From Calliphora vicina (lineage: Eukaryota > Arthropoda > Insecta > Diptera > Calliphoridae): DNA of 64,000 bases. Shown here in pieces: positions 1 to 11,900 of this stretch; within the stretch, counting starts at the first letter, position 1, and each line of letters begins with the position of its first letter. The translations under genes and the position numbers were made by a program. The stretch spans positions 135,856,226 through 135,920,225 of the forward strand of contig NC_088780.1 of NCBI RefSeq assembly GCF_958450345.1, read 5' to 3'. The notes below the pieces were generated by a model. The model was not told where the DNA came from. It did no database searches and worked only from the letters and a program-made list of their open reading frames with translations.

Positions 1-760
1 AAGTTTTCTGTTTCTTCTTCTTACTTTTGGACTTCTTTCGTTTCTTGGTTTTCTTTTTCTTCGATTTCTTACTTGACTTCTTTTTACCCTTTTTGGATTT
101 TTTCTTCTTGGGTCCTTGGTAGGTGTGCTCTAAAAGTTTAACATCCTCATCGTCCTCATCTTCGGAATAAACTTCAGGACGAGCTGGACTTTTTCCCCAT
201 ATCTCTTCTACTCCTTCTATGCCTATTACTTCACGTTCTCCCCGCCGCTGTGTCATATATTTTGCATCTACTTTGTTGTATTTGTTGTCGTTTCGGCCAT
301 TCGGTCGAAAACCCACGCCATGACGTTTTCTTTCCTCTTGTGGAAAAGAAGCCGAAGGTTGACCACGAAATGGATTGTTAGCTCTTTCTCTGTGGTTATT
401 TTCATGATACTTATCATTGGGCCATCGTTCCACAGGTTTTTTATGCGAACTACGACTACGATCTGATGAACTGCTGGAAGCACTCCTGCGCCTGTCTTTA
501 CTACGTGAACGCCTGCTCTCTCTTCTGCTGGGACTTTTTCTGTAATGATTTTTACTTTTGTTAGCAGATGGCGAAGTACTGCGCGAATTGCGCCGGTTGT
601 TTTCCCTACGGTTGGGACTTTTTTTCCTTTGCGGTGATTTAGATCTACTTCTATAGTGTCTGTTTCGTCGATCTTTTTCTTTGCGCTCTCTCGACGTGGA
701 ACGTCTGCGGCGTTCTTCTGGAGATCTATGTCTACTTCTGGATCTAGTAGGCGATCTCAT
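1..760 (-). CDS. NKAP: NKAP-like nuclear SR/Lys-rich protein, N-terminal part (3' end outside window)
   Basis: Read on the minus strand from ATG at 760-758, this frame stays open to the left edge (253 codons). Residues 1 to about 135 are rich in Arg-Ser (starts MRSPTRSRSRHRSPEERRRR). At about 165-195 comes a block with YMTQRRGEREVIGIEG followed by EEIWGKSPARPE, then an acidic EDEDDED stretch, and from about 215 a long Lys/Ser tract. The order RS domain, RRxERExIG...E(V/I)WGxSP, acidic patch, poly-Lys matches the N-terminal half of NKAP, a nuclear RNA-associated and transcriptional-repressor protein. The conserved C-terminal SynMuv-type domain would lie left of the window. It is divergent from gamma-COP, with 878 bp between the two ATGs. 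The family call rests on motif order and is fairly sure; intron structure beyond the edge is unknown. Confidence 0.8.
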   Translation of the reverse strand, partial: MRSPTRSRSRHRSPEERRRRSTSRERKEKDRRNRHYRSRSKSPQRKKSPNRRENNRRNSRSTSPSANKSKNHYRKSPSRRESRRSRSKDRRRSASSSSSDRSRSSHKKPVERWPNDKYHENNHRERANNPFRGQPSASFPQEERKRHGVGFRPNGRNDNKYNKVDAKYMTQRRGEREVIGIEGVEEIWGKSPARPEVYSEDEDDEDVKLLEHTYQGPKKKKSKKGKKKSSKKSKKKKTKKRKKSKSKKKKQKT

Positions 761-1638
761 TATGAATATTATTATTATTTAATTAAATTTCTTAAATAAT
801 TTATTTTTACAAGCCATCAATAAACTATAAACGTTTTTTTGTTCAGTCAGCTGCGTTTTATTTTCTTTGTTTGACATTTGCTTATGTACAGTGGTGCCAT
901 ACCTTTCATTTAAATGCTGCCAATTTAAATGTCAACAATTTGGTATTATTGAAATTTATGCAATTTATGTGTTTATGTTAAAATAAATGATTTTCACATT
1001 ATAAAAATATTTGTTATTTAGGCATATTTTCCTAGAATGGCTACCGATACCCCAAAATAACATTTCAGTTCATTAATACAATATTTTGTATTAATACAAA
1101 CCAAAATTTCAAAAAGTATTGTAGTGTATAACCAAAAAGTATCAAGTATTCAATAATGGACATAGAATAAACGCATAGAATTAGTTTTTGACAACAGACT
1201 TATGTTTTTGGCTCTCAGTTACCTATCTAGTTGTCATCTATGTTTTGGACATGTTTATTTTATTGATTTGTACTTTCGTTTTTTATTTTATTTGATTTTG
1301 TTTTAGTTTAATTAATTTTAATTTTTTTCTACATCAAAAAAATAAAATCTTGATTTTAGCAAACCGGTGCATATTTTCGGATTTAAGGACATCTGGAGTT
1401 GAAACACTTGGGAAATAGGGACTGGCCAATAATGTTTCCCAATATCTGGCATCGCTATGTCCAATAGTCAAACAAATTATTTGACTTGGCAATGCCTTTC
1501 ATGCAATTTTGACATTCTTCTATTAATCTGTGTGACGTGTAAATTTTTTAGGCTGCTAAAGAAAAATTCTACCAATTTTTATTAAAAAATATTTGAATCA
1601 TTTTGGTGTATTAAAGTTAAAAAATATCAATAACAGAC
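761..1638. promoter_or_regulatory. Shared divergent intergenic region between NKAP and gamma-COP
   Basis: AT-rich 0.88 kb between two oppositely transcribed housekeeping genes. It must hold both promoters and 5' UTRs. I see no TATA box or DRE that I would defend and no repeat signature. A bidirectional promoter is inference from the arrangement only. Confidence 0.45.
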
Positions 1639-4600
1639 ATGGGTTCTTTCCGTCGTGAAAAAGAAGATGAAGAGGAGGGTAAGTAAACAAATGAAAGGCC
1701 AGAAAACAAACCATCAGATTAGCGCAATCAAAATTTCTATAAAGATAAAGAATGTTCGATGACTGCATTACTTTACATAAAACAAAAAAATATAGTAGTA
1801 GGACTAGATTAAAAAGTTATATCGAGGTGTTTAAAAGTCGTGCTAAACATGAAATTTTTTAAAAACAATAAATTATCATCAGGTCCCAGCAATATCTACC
1901 AAAATTTGGAGAAAACATCGGTATTGCAGGAGACGCGAGCCTTCAATGACACTCCCGTCAATCCCAGGAAATGTATACACATTTTGACCAAGATTTTGTA
2001 TTTGATCAATCAAGGCGAACAGTTGGGCACACGGGAGGCTACCGACTGCTTCTTTGCTATGACTAAATTGTTCCAGTCCAAGGATGTCGTCTTACGTCGA
2101 ATGGTTTACTTGGGTATTAAAGAGTTGTCCTCCATTGCTGAGGATGTTATCATTGTTACCAGCTCATTGACCAAGGACATGACTGGTAAAGAAGATTTAT
2201 ACAGAGCCGCCGCCATACGCGCTCTTTGCAGTATTACCGACAACACCATGCTTCAGGCAGTGGAGCGGTACATGAAACAATGTATAGTGGACAAAAATGC
2301 TGCTGTGTCTTGTGCCGCTTTGGTGAGCTCTTTGAGATTGGCTAGTACTGCAGGAGATGTGGTAAAACGCTGGGCCAACGAGGCTCAAGAGGCCTTGAAC
2401 AGTGATAACATCATGGTTCAATATCATGCTTTGGGTCTTTTATACCACATTCGCAAATCTGATCGTTTGGCTGTCACCAAATTGGTTAATAAATTGACTC
2501 GTAATTCTATGAAAAGTCCTTATGCTGTTTGCATGTTGGTAAGTTTAATTTTCAATAACAATATAATGAAAATATTTTTTGAATAAATTTTTTTTTGACT
2601 TCATTTTAGATTCGCATAGCTTGCAAACTTATTGAAGAAGAAGATATTTCGGCCGATGAAATGTCTGAATCTCCCATGTTCACCTTTATTGAATCTTGCT
2701 TGCGCCACAAAAGTGAAATGGTCATTTATGAGGCCGCTCATGCTATAGTCAATTTGAAAAATACCAATGCTCGTGTTTTATCACCAGCTTTCTCCATACT
2801 TCAACTTTTCTGCAGTTCACCCAAAGCCACTTTACGTTTCGCCGCTGTTCGTACTCTTAACAAGGTGGCTATGACTCATCCGGCTGCCGTTACTACTTGC
2901 AATTTAGATTTAGAGGGCCTTATTGCCGACTCTAACCGTTCAGTGGCTACTCTTGCCATTACCACTTTACTGAAAACTGGAGCTGAATCTTCCGTAGAAC
3001 GTTTAATGAAACAGATATCTTCATTTGTTGCCGAAATCTCTGATGAATTTAAGGTGGTTGTTGTTCAAGCAATCTGTTCTTTGTGCACAAAATATCCAAG
3101 AAAGCACAGTGTTTTAATGAATTTCCTTAGTGGTATGTTGCGTGAGGAGGGAGGCTTAGAATATAAAACCTCCATTGTGGATACTATTATCACAATTATT
3201 GAAGAAAATGCCGAAGCAAAAGAATCTGGCCTGTCACATTTGTGTGAGTTCATTGAGGACTGTGAACATGTGTCTTTGGCCGTACGTATTTTACATCTCT
3301 TGGGCAAGGAAGGTCCTTTTGCCATTCAACCTTCTAAGTATATAAGATTTATATATAATCGTGTCATCTTGGAGAGTCCCATAGTAAGAGCCGCTGCCGT
3401 CACCGCTTTGGCACAATTTGGAGCCTCTTGTCCGGCTCTTGTAGGCAATATACTTGTTCTCTTGGGTCGTTGTCAAATGGATCCAGACGATGAAGTTCGT
3501 GATCGTGCCACCTACTATTTGCATCTTTTGCAAACAGAAAAAACTGATATATTTAAACATTATATTATTGAACGTGAAACATGTTCAGTGGCTTTGTTGG
3601 AAAAGGCTTTGGTCGAGCATTTGAATGGTGATTGCAGCAGTGGATTTGATTTATCGATTGTACCTAAAGCAACAGTTGTTAAGGAAGAAATCAAGGATGA
3701 AGCCATGTTAATTTCGAATGGTTAGTTAAATTTGTTGGTATAGATGTTTGTTTTTTAGTAATTATTTTCCTTTTGCTTTAGCTCCTCGTGTTCCCAAAAT
3801 TACTAGAGAAGAAGAGAGTGCCGCCAGATTGGCTCAATTGCCTGGTATTCAAGCTTTGGGTCCTATTCATCGCACTACACCCGCTATTCAACTTACAGAA
3901 AGTGAAACGGAATATACTGTATCCTGTATTAAACATATATTCGCCAATCATGTTGTATTCCAGGTAAGAGAAAAGTGTCATATGCATTAAAAAAGCAATA
4001 ATAATTGGGGTATTCACATGGTCTACTATTTGGTCATATTGTCATAATGTCCTAATACATTATAATAGTTGTTGTGTTTTAAAAAAAATAGTATTATATT
4101 ATGACAAAACAATAAACATAGTTCAAATAGTGTTATTAGTTTAGCACTTTTTTGTTTGAAACACAACAAAAATTTGTTTAAACTATCAAAAATATATTAG
4201 GACATTATGACAATATGACCAAATAGTTGACCGTGTGAATACCCCAAATATAATTTTCATAGTAACCCTTAAATAATTTAATTTGATATGTACTTTTGTT
4301 AAGTTATAATCTATTTTGTGGCTTGTTTTTTATAGTTCGATTGTCTCAACACTTTATCGGATCAAATTTTGGAAAATGTACGTGTTGAATTGACAATACC
4401 CGAGGGCTTCATAACCCGTGCTGTTATACCCTGTCCAAAATTACCATACAATGATTTGCAAACCACGTTTGTTATAGTGGAATTCCCTCAAGATGTCGGC
4501 AGTTCAGCTGGTAATTCTACCAAATTTTAATTTGTATATAAATGAAAATCATAACATTATTTATTTTTTAGCATCATTTGGAGCCACTTTACGTTTTGTG

Positions 4601-5179
4601 GTTAAAGATTGTGATCCTAATACCGGCGAACCTGACTCCGAAGAAGGTTACGATGATGAATACATGTTGGAAGATTTGGAAGTAACTGTAGCCGACCAAA
4701 TACAAAAGAATAAAAAGAGTAATTTCCAAGCAGTATGGGATGCAGCCGATACAGAGGGTTTGTTTGCTTTTAACAAAATTTCATTAAACTAGAAGTAAAT
4801 TTTAATTTCTTATTAAATAATTTTAGAATGGGTTGAAGCAGAAGATACCTACTCATTATCGGCGGTTAATACTTTACAAGAAGCCATAAATACAATTATA
4901 AAATTCTTAGGTCTAGCTCCCGCCAATCTGTCAGAGAAAGTTCCCGAAGGTGTGGCTACTCATACATTACTATGTTCTGGTAGGTTTTCTTGTTAATTTA
5001 GAATTAATTAAAGAAATTTAAAAAATATATAATTTTTATTTATTCTAGGCACATTTAGAGGAGGAGCGGAAATATTGGTGCGTTCTAAATTAGCTTTATC
5101 GGAAGGTGTCACCATGCAGTTAACTGTACGTACCACAGATCCCGATGTGGCAGAATTGGTTACAGCAGCCATTGGATAG
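1639..5179 (+). CDS. gammaCOP: Coatomer subunit gamma (gamma-COP), complete, 8 exons
   Basis: Exons: 1639-1678, 1883-2538, 2610-3720, 3782-3963, 4336-4510, 4572-4757, 4827-4979, 5049-5179. All junctions are GT-AG and phases agree, giving 877 residues plus TAG, the usual gamma-COP length. Starts MGSFRREKEDEEEG. Residues 15 to about 550 form the adaptin-N/HEAT solenoid (for example LYRAAAIRALCSITD, FFAMTKLFQSKD, RKHSVLMNFLSGMLREEGG). A linker with KITREEESAARLAQLPGIQ leads to the C-terminal appendage (YTVSCIKHIFANHVVFQFD, DCDPNTGEPDSEEGYDDEYM), ending VAELVTAAIG. In the family this is the COPI coat subunit that contacts ARF1 and dilysine cargo on retrograde Golgi-to-ER vesicles. Introns are 61-372 bp; the largest (3964-4335) holds an inserted foldback element. 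A candidate AATAAA is at 5708-5713. Identity is near certain. Confidence 0.97.
4006..4246. mobile_element. Foldback MITE in gamma-COP intron 4, AAT target duplication
   Basis: Ends TGGGGTATTCACA and its complement TGTGAATACCCCA form the tips of a long inverted repeat whose arms continue inward (ACTATTTGGTCATATTGTCA, then ATAATGTCCTAATA). The 241-bp element is flanked on both sides by AAT (4003-4005 and 4247-4249), a 3-bp target-site duplication. No coding capacity. It is related to the copy at 50199-50422. Confidence 0.85.
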
Positions 5180-6080
5180 GATCAAATTGACATTTCAAAG
5201 AAACTTCCGTAGCTCTGAGGTTTTCTATACCAATTCAATACACACAATATGATTTATATGAAACTCTTTATAATATTTTTATATAAAAAAGGAGTTTTTT
5301 TTCTATGGAAAAATATTTAAACTCTAAAAGTATATACACATCTTTATATAGGCATAATTCAGTTATAACATTCGTTTTTCGAATTCAATTCGTTTTTCCG
5401 TTTACTTTAAACATTCATGTTAGTTTTTGCGAAAATTAAAAAAAATTTCCTTTTTTATACCTACGAAAATTATCATAAACTGTTTATTTTGTTTGTGTTT
5501 GGAAAATCATTAAACGTTAATAAATTAAGCATTTTATTTAGTATTTATAAGTTAATAATATACAAAATTATAATAAAAAATAAACAAAAACTGCTCTCAA
5601 AAAAAAAAAAAATAATATTACTTAAATATGATGAATGATTTTTTTATGATTTATTATTTGTTTGTATTTCAATGTTCAGTATTAATTTACTTTGCCATTG
5701 ACTCTGAAATAAATTTCTTGTATGCAATTTAAAAAATATCCATTGGTTTTTTATTATATTTTCACAAGTCTTTCTATTTAAATATACTGCCTGCCGTCTC
5801 TTTTAATAAAAAATACTACTATGGTCAAATTTCCCATTTTAAAATTAATGTTTATTTAATTTCATGTACAGACACAGTGGTTTCAGTGTAAAAAACTGGA
5901 CAAATGTACAATCGTAAATATCTTCTCAAACAAAATCGCAAAGATATATATTTAGATGTTTATTTTTTCAAACGAATAAATCATGTGAATTCGGTTAACA
6001 GATCATCAAAATATATGAATTCGTTTTAAAAACGAAAACGTTACTCGAATTCGGTTTACAGTTTTTTCTAACATTAAACC
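5180..6080. other. Gamma-COP 3' UTR and AT-rich spacer
   Basis: Downstream of the gamma-COP stop. Contains A/T homopolymer runs and AATAAA-type signals (e.g. 5708). Short open frames here are AT-rich and not protein-like. No other feature seen. Confidence 0.5.
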
Positions 6081-6081
6081 T

Positions 6082-6632
6082 AAGGTTGGCACCGTTTTGA
6101 AACGGATGAAGGTAACGATAACTCAAATTTAGATTATTTCCGTAATGGTAGCGAGCGTTAAAACGCTATTTTGGTTTATTTCGGTAACAGAATTTTAATG
6201 ATAACGGTAATTTCCGTCTGACTTATTAAATATATGTATAAAGAAACGTATTTTTCAAAAATATTTCTAGACAACTCGTATGGATTTAATAATATTTTAA
6301 ATTTGAAAAAGTATGAATACACTATATTGTCGTCTGTAAATACCTTAACAAAGTTTACGAACATTTAAAACAAGCTGTCAAATTTGGTATCGGTATTTAC
6401 GATAATATCGGTAACGGTTGCTTAGCGATAACGGTAGTCGGCATGGGTATTTTATTTGAGTTTGATGGTCGTATTTTTGCTGGTTTTTATTTGAAAGCAA
6501 GGTTGGCTCCCGATTCGAAATGATGAAAATGTAACAGTAACGCTAATTTGGATTATTTCAGTAATGGTATTTTAGCGGTGACGGTATTTGAAGTTATTTC
6601 GGTAACGGAAGCTTAGCGATAAGGGTGCATTC
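6082..6632. repeat. Degenerate copies of the GGTAACGG-rich dispersed repeat
   Basis: Two blocks start with AAGGTTGGC (6082 and about 6502) and contain repeated short words such as ATTTCGGTAACGG and TTAGCGATAACGG. The same vocabulary recurs, some in the opposite orientation, at 10105-10353, about 17566-17690 and 20915-21175. The better-preserved copy at 10105 has a target duplication, so these are probably decayed members of the same short DNA transposon family. Confidence 0.55.
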
Positions 6633-6820
6633 GTCAATGCTGTAAATTTGTGCATCACAAATTCAAAATGAGTCCTGAAAAAATATTTATTTTTTGGCCA
6701 GCGTCAAAATTGTTCTTGCACTTATTTTCTGCATACGTTAGTTTCGTTTGTAAATTGTTCTTTTGTAGGCGGACATAGGACGGTATTATTATTATTAATT
6801 TTATGCATGAGCATTTATTA

Positions 6821-6926
6821 TTGCCGCCACTAAATTGTAACTATGTACAAACTCGATCATTTCAGAATTTTGACCCATGTTACATACAATATTTGTTAAT
6901 TTATTATAAATGCATTCATTCATTCA
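6821..6926 (+). repeat. Direct repeat, copy A (partner at 8228-8328)
   Basis: Begins TTGCCGCCACTAAAT, runs through CTCGATCATTT and CCATGTTACATACAATAT, and ends in ATTCATTCATTC. It is about 90% identical by eye to 8228-8328, in the same orientation 1.4 kb away. No TIR or coding sense seen; probably a dispersed repeat or a local duplication. Confidence 0.75.
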
Positions 6927-8227
6927 TGTATGTCCGTAGTTTCGTCATTCAATCCTAAATCAAAACTAATGTTTATTAATAATGAACAAAAAGCATAAAA
7001 TTTATATTGTTTCACATGTAATGCATCACAAACCACTGTATCCTATGTCGCCAAAGAGGCTAATGCCCCGTGTTTATAGTATTATTATCATACAGCTTTA
7101 TATCTCAATCTCTCCCAAAGAACCTCAAACATATGGAGGGATCGCCGTATAGTAAATAATATTGCACTTAATGTGTATTTTTATTTATTCTTAAATACTC
7201 ATTCTCTACGACAGATCACCCGCACAAGAAACATTTCTATAAAGTTTAAACATCTAGAGAGGAAAGTGCTCGTACATCTATTTGTCAGAGTCTTTCATTT
7301 ATCGTTTAAAGGAAAGAATTCTTTTGGCGCTGTGCCCACTTGCTGTTTATAGTATGTATGCATGTTTGATTTTTTTTTTAACAATTATGAGTAATACACT
7401 TATGATCAATGATTACAATAAGAAAATATGTACGCCAGAGAAAATTTATAAGATCATAATTTTATTCGAAAAAACAAAACACAAAAAACACTAGTGGGTT
7501 TATTGAAAAAAGTTTAAGACGAATGTAATATACCCTTTGCCAAGTTTTCATTGATCCATACCTTTTACGGTAAAATATTAAATCAATAAATAAATATGGG
7601 ACATAACTGCATATCAACTTTGTCTTTAAATCACATATCACTGATGTCAAGTTCAACCAATTCTGGCCAAAATTAGTCAATAATACAAATTTTGTGCATC
7701 CACAAAATGAAGTCTTTGATTATAAAACCGTGGAACATATTATCTGACATTGCTCGGTACATCAACGCCACGGATTTAGGTGGCTAGGTCGACAATGGCA
7801 GTACTTTTCTTAGGAAATCTTGTTAGTTTCTTCAGATATTTCATCTCTTCTCTTTCATATCATATTTTTCTTAATTCCAAACGTATTGAGAATTTATTTT
7901 TTAATAAAATTTTTCATCATTTTCTTGTGAGATTATTGCATTTGATATCGAAATTTTGAACTTTAGCTCATGCGATGCTCTAATTCCGTCCCTGAATTTA
8001 GATTTTAGTGAATAATTCCTAATTTGAAATAATTAATTCGAAACTCTGTAGTATAATTTAAAGAGTCCAATATTCAAATGACATTGTTAAACAATTGCGT
8101 TGGCATATTTTTGGCTCAGATTTTAAATGTTTTTGTAACGTATAAACTCATTATTAGGTCTAAATAAATGTATTACAAAATTACAATATAATATTCAAAT
8201 TTAGCAAAAATGCATGTGAATTTATGA
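6927..8227. other. Gene-free AT-rich spacer
   Basis: No open frame with protein-like composition, no RNA gene and no clear repeat recognised. Confidence 0.4.
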
Positions 8228-8328
8228 TTGCCGCCACTAAATAGTAACTACATACTCGATCATTTTAGAATTTTGCCCCATGTTACATACAATATTTGTT
8301 AATTTATGATAAATGCATTCATTCATTC
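8228..8328 (+). repeat. Direct repeat, copy B (partner at 6821-6926)
   Basis: Second copy of the TTGCCGCCACTAAAT... repeat. It has a short deletion in the middle and a few substitutions relative to copy A. Confidence 0.75.
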
Positions 8329-8978
8329 TATTTATACCTTTATTATTTTAAATTATACTTTTGTTTAATGTATATATATTTATTTATAATCCAAATTGTA
8401 ATTGTTGTCATAACAATGAACAAATTTTAATTGACAAACACATGATCATAACCAACCATCATCATATTTTTCAATTAATGTGTTGCAAATTTATTTTATT
8501 TCAGAATTAATTAAATATGTATATATTTTTTAATTTTGTTCTTGCTTGAAATGCAAAGTGTATCCCGCTATACAATCTCTGGTGTATTGACTGAAAATAT
8601 TAACCACAACAAAAAAAAATAGAAAAGAGATCTCTAGTTTTTGAATACAGAACATTGGAAACTATAGTTTTATTTTTATTTATTTTTGTTCTGTTATGAG
8701 TTCAAATTATGAATGAGCAGATGGAAAATTATTTTTCTTTTAATATTCTCAATTTAGTCGAACATTTAAACTCATGGGAAAAAGTTATCGAGCAGAACGC
8801 AAGTGTTAAATGTGAATTTTAAAAATATATCAAACAAATTAAATTAGAAAAAAAATATACTTAAGCATATATTGGAAACACCACGAATTATTTAATGTTT
8901 CTTTTATAAATTTCAATATTTTTACATACATACATATATTTGAAACAAGCTAACAAATTAAGAAAAACAAAACAAGAA

Positions 8979-11900
8979 ATGTTTAAATCATCACAGGAAA
9001 TACGTTTAAATACATCGAATGCCACTCAATATAATCGTACAAATCAGAATGATAGTGAAAATAATGTTTGTATTTTTGGAAAATACCTAAAAACACCAGA
9101 CACTGGTGAGTTTGTCTACATACATATATGTATATGAAAAAGTGTTCTTAGTTATTCGAATACATAAATTCATTATCAGCCCAATTATGAATAAAAAATT
9201 CCCCATCAGTTTTTTTCCCATTGATTGAAATTTTTATTCATAATTGAATAAAAAATATAATTGTCTTATAATGAAACTGTTTTAAGAAATTTCGATTTCC
9301 TATAAATCTGTTTTTTTTTATTGTTATTGTTTTTAATTTATTTTTTATAAAAAATATACAAAATATCATGTGTAATATTGCTATAATTAGCAAAATATAT
9401 ATCAATACAGTGTTAAGATAAAGCAATGCTTCCTTTTTGTATAAAAGCGCATTTTTTGCCTTCAAAATCTTCCATGTCCCACGTTAATAAATTATTATTT
9501 TTTTTAAATCGTCATCTTCAAAACTAAGTCTATGAATAGAAATGTCGTAAAATGTATTAATTAATATTAGGATCGCCTGGTGGTCAAAATTCGACCAGTA
9601 ATAACGAAATTATACAGTTACTTTTGACTATACGCAAAAATATTTTTCACGTTTGTGTACAAATACACGTATATTTATGGAAAGAATTTTTTAAAAAAAA
9701 TTTATATTGTGCACATCTAGAGAAAATAACATTTTAAGCCATATATGTTTCATCAATATTGGTGGACAATAACATACTTAAAAGTGTACCACAAAAAAAC
9801 GTGTGGCCTATTTATATATAAGATTTCCGGAATGCACAAAAACTTATTAAAAAACTTCCAAAGAATCAATAAAATAATCGTTTTTGTTGTTCAATAAATA
9901 AGATGTACTTATTTAAAATATGATAATGCCTTCAAAAAATTGTGTTATTGGCGGGGTGTGAAAATTTTTCCAAACCAAGATGAAAAGATTTATTTGAATA
10001 TTATCTTTAATATTAAAATTAAAAATAAATAAAGTCTTGGTAGATCTGCATAAGGATTAATAATGTAGAATACGATTTTTCACAATGAAAATGTTGTCGT
10101 AGCAAAGGTTGGCTACCGTTAACGCTAAGCTACCGATATAACTGCAATTATCGTTATAAAATAACTAATAATAAACGTTACCGAAATAATATAAAATACC
10201 CTAGCCGCTAAAAAATTATTTAAACTAGCAATACCGTTAAGTCATACCGAAATTACCGTTATCATTAAAATACCGTTAAATCATCGTTACCAAAATAATT
10301 CAAATTAGCGTTACCGTTACCATTTTACAGTTTCGAATCATTAGTTAACCTTGGTCGTAGCATTCCCAAGAAATAGGCTGAAATAGTCGGAATACGCCAT
10401 ATGCATAAATTACTCAATGTTTTGATAACGTTCTTACTTCTCAGTTAACACGCTGTTATATTAAACCAGAAACATATTTTGCCGGAATTTAACCAATGAT
10501 TGTGTTTCTCACTAGTAGATTAATTTTGTTACTTTTTAGTCATTTTACATTGCCTTACTTTTCAGTCAAATCACATGTTTATTCCTCAAAATTTTTCATA
10601 TAAATATGGCAATACTTTAAATTTTATAAAAAAAGCAAGCGCGTACATAACTTTTTTTGTAAATTTTAACATTCTAAAAGAAAAAGTGACATTAAAGTGT
10701 ATAAAATGTATTTTTAAAAAAATTATATAGATGTTAATAAAGCAAATAAAAACAAAGAGCTGCTGTGCTGAATTGTTTATTTTATTTTTCATCTATTTGA
10801 GCTTTGGCATTTTATACTTAGGTTTAACTCACCAATGATGCTGAGTTAACCCTAGATTATATAGCATAATATTTAATTTAGGTTTAAACGAAGAATGTAG
10901 ATTATCTTTATCCCAGAAACTAGCTCTAAATGTAACATTTTCTGAAGTTTTGTATGGCAATACTACCAAGTTTAAACTAGAACCCAAAAACATCAAAGTG
11001 GATTAACTTTAGATTAGATTTGTTTTTGGAATTATGTAATAATTTGATTATTAATTGGCGTTTGATCGAGAACTTTTTCAAATCGGATTATTAGCCACTA
11101 CTATTATTTTCTCTAAATATGAATATCCTTAGGGCGCTGCTACACGTTCAATATATATTGTGATATTTGGATCGCGATCCATTGTAATGGATCACGCAAA
11201 ATTAGGTTATTCTGCGATTTGGATCGCGATCCATCAATACTGCATGCTACACGTTCAATAAATATCGCGATACTGGATCGCGGTCAATATATATTGAACG
11301 TGTAGCAGTGCCCTTAGATGAAGTAATGTTAAGGACCTTAATAATCCATTTAAAAATTTAAAATGCAATTAACTAGAAAAATAAAAATAAATAAATATTA
11401 TTTTCACATTAAACTGTTTATTATCTATAATACTAATAAAGAAATTACTGAAAAAATATTTGAGGAAAAATTTTCCAGAGTAGGACCCTTAATAACAAAA
11501 TTTGAATTTAGAACTATTATTTCAGCAAGAAAATACATCACTCTACAAAAACCATACATACTCAATGTAGTTTTGATCAAACCGTTCTGTCAACTGGTTC
11601 CGTTTTCGTTTTAAAGCGAATTCACATAATTCTGTGGTTTATATATCGAATCCACACAGTGTACAAAATCGTGCGATTAGCAGAAAATCAATTTGTAAAC
11701 TATTCGATTTTGAAAATCTATCGTTTTTGAAATTACAAATTTAAGCATTTGCAGAACAGTACTCATTTTCAATAGCAAACATTTCGGATCAACATCCTTT
11801 CTTTTAATAATGATAAAATCAAAAATCACTCGTTTTAAAGAACAGGGGTTATAAAATTAAAAATTTAACCATTTGTGGAAGATTACTCATTTTCAATACC

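Noticed and set aside
2197..3560. Long minus-strand open frames opposite gamma-COP
   Set aside because: They are antisense shadows of conserved gamma-COP exons; their sequences show no domain and no codon structure of their own.
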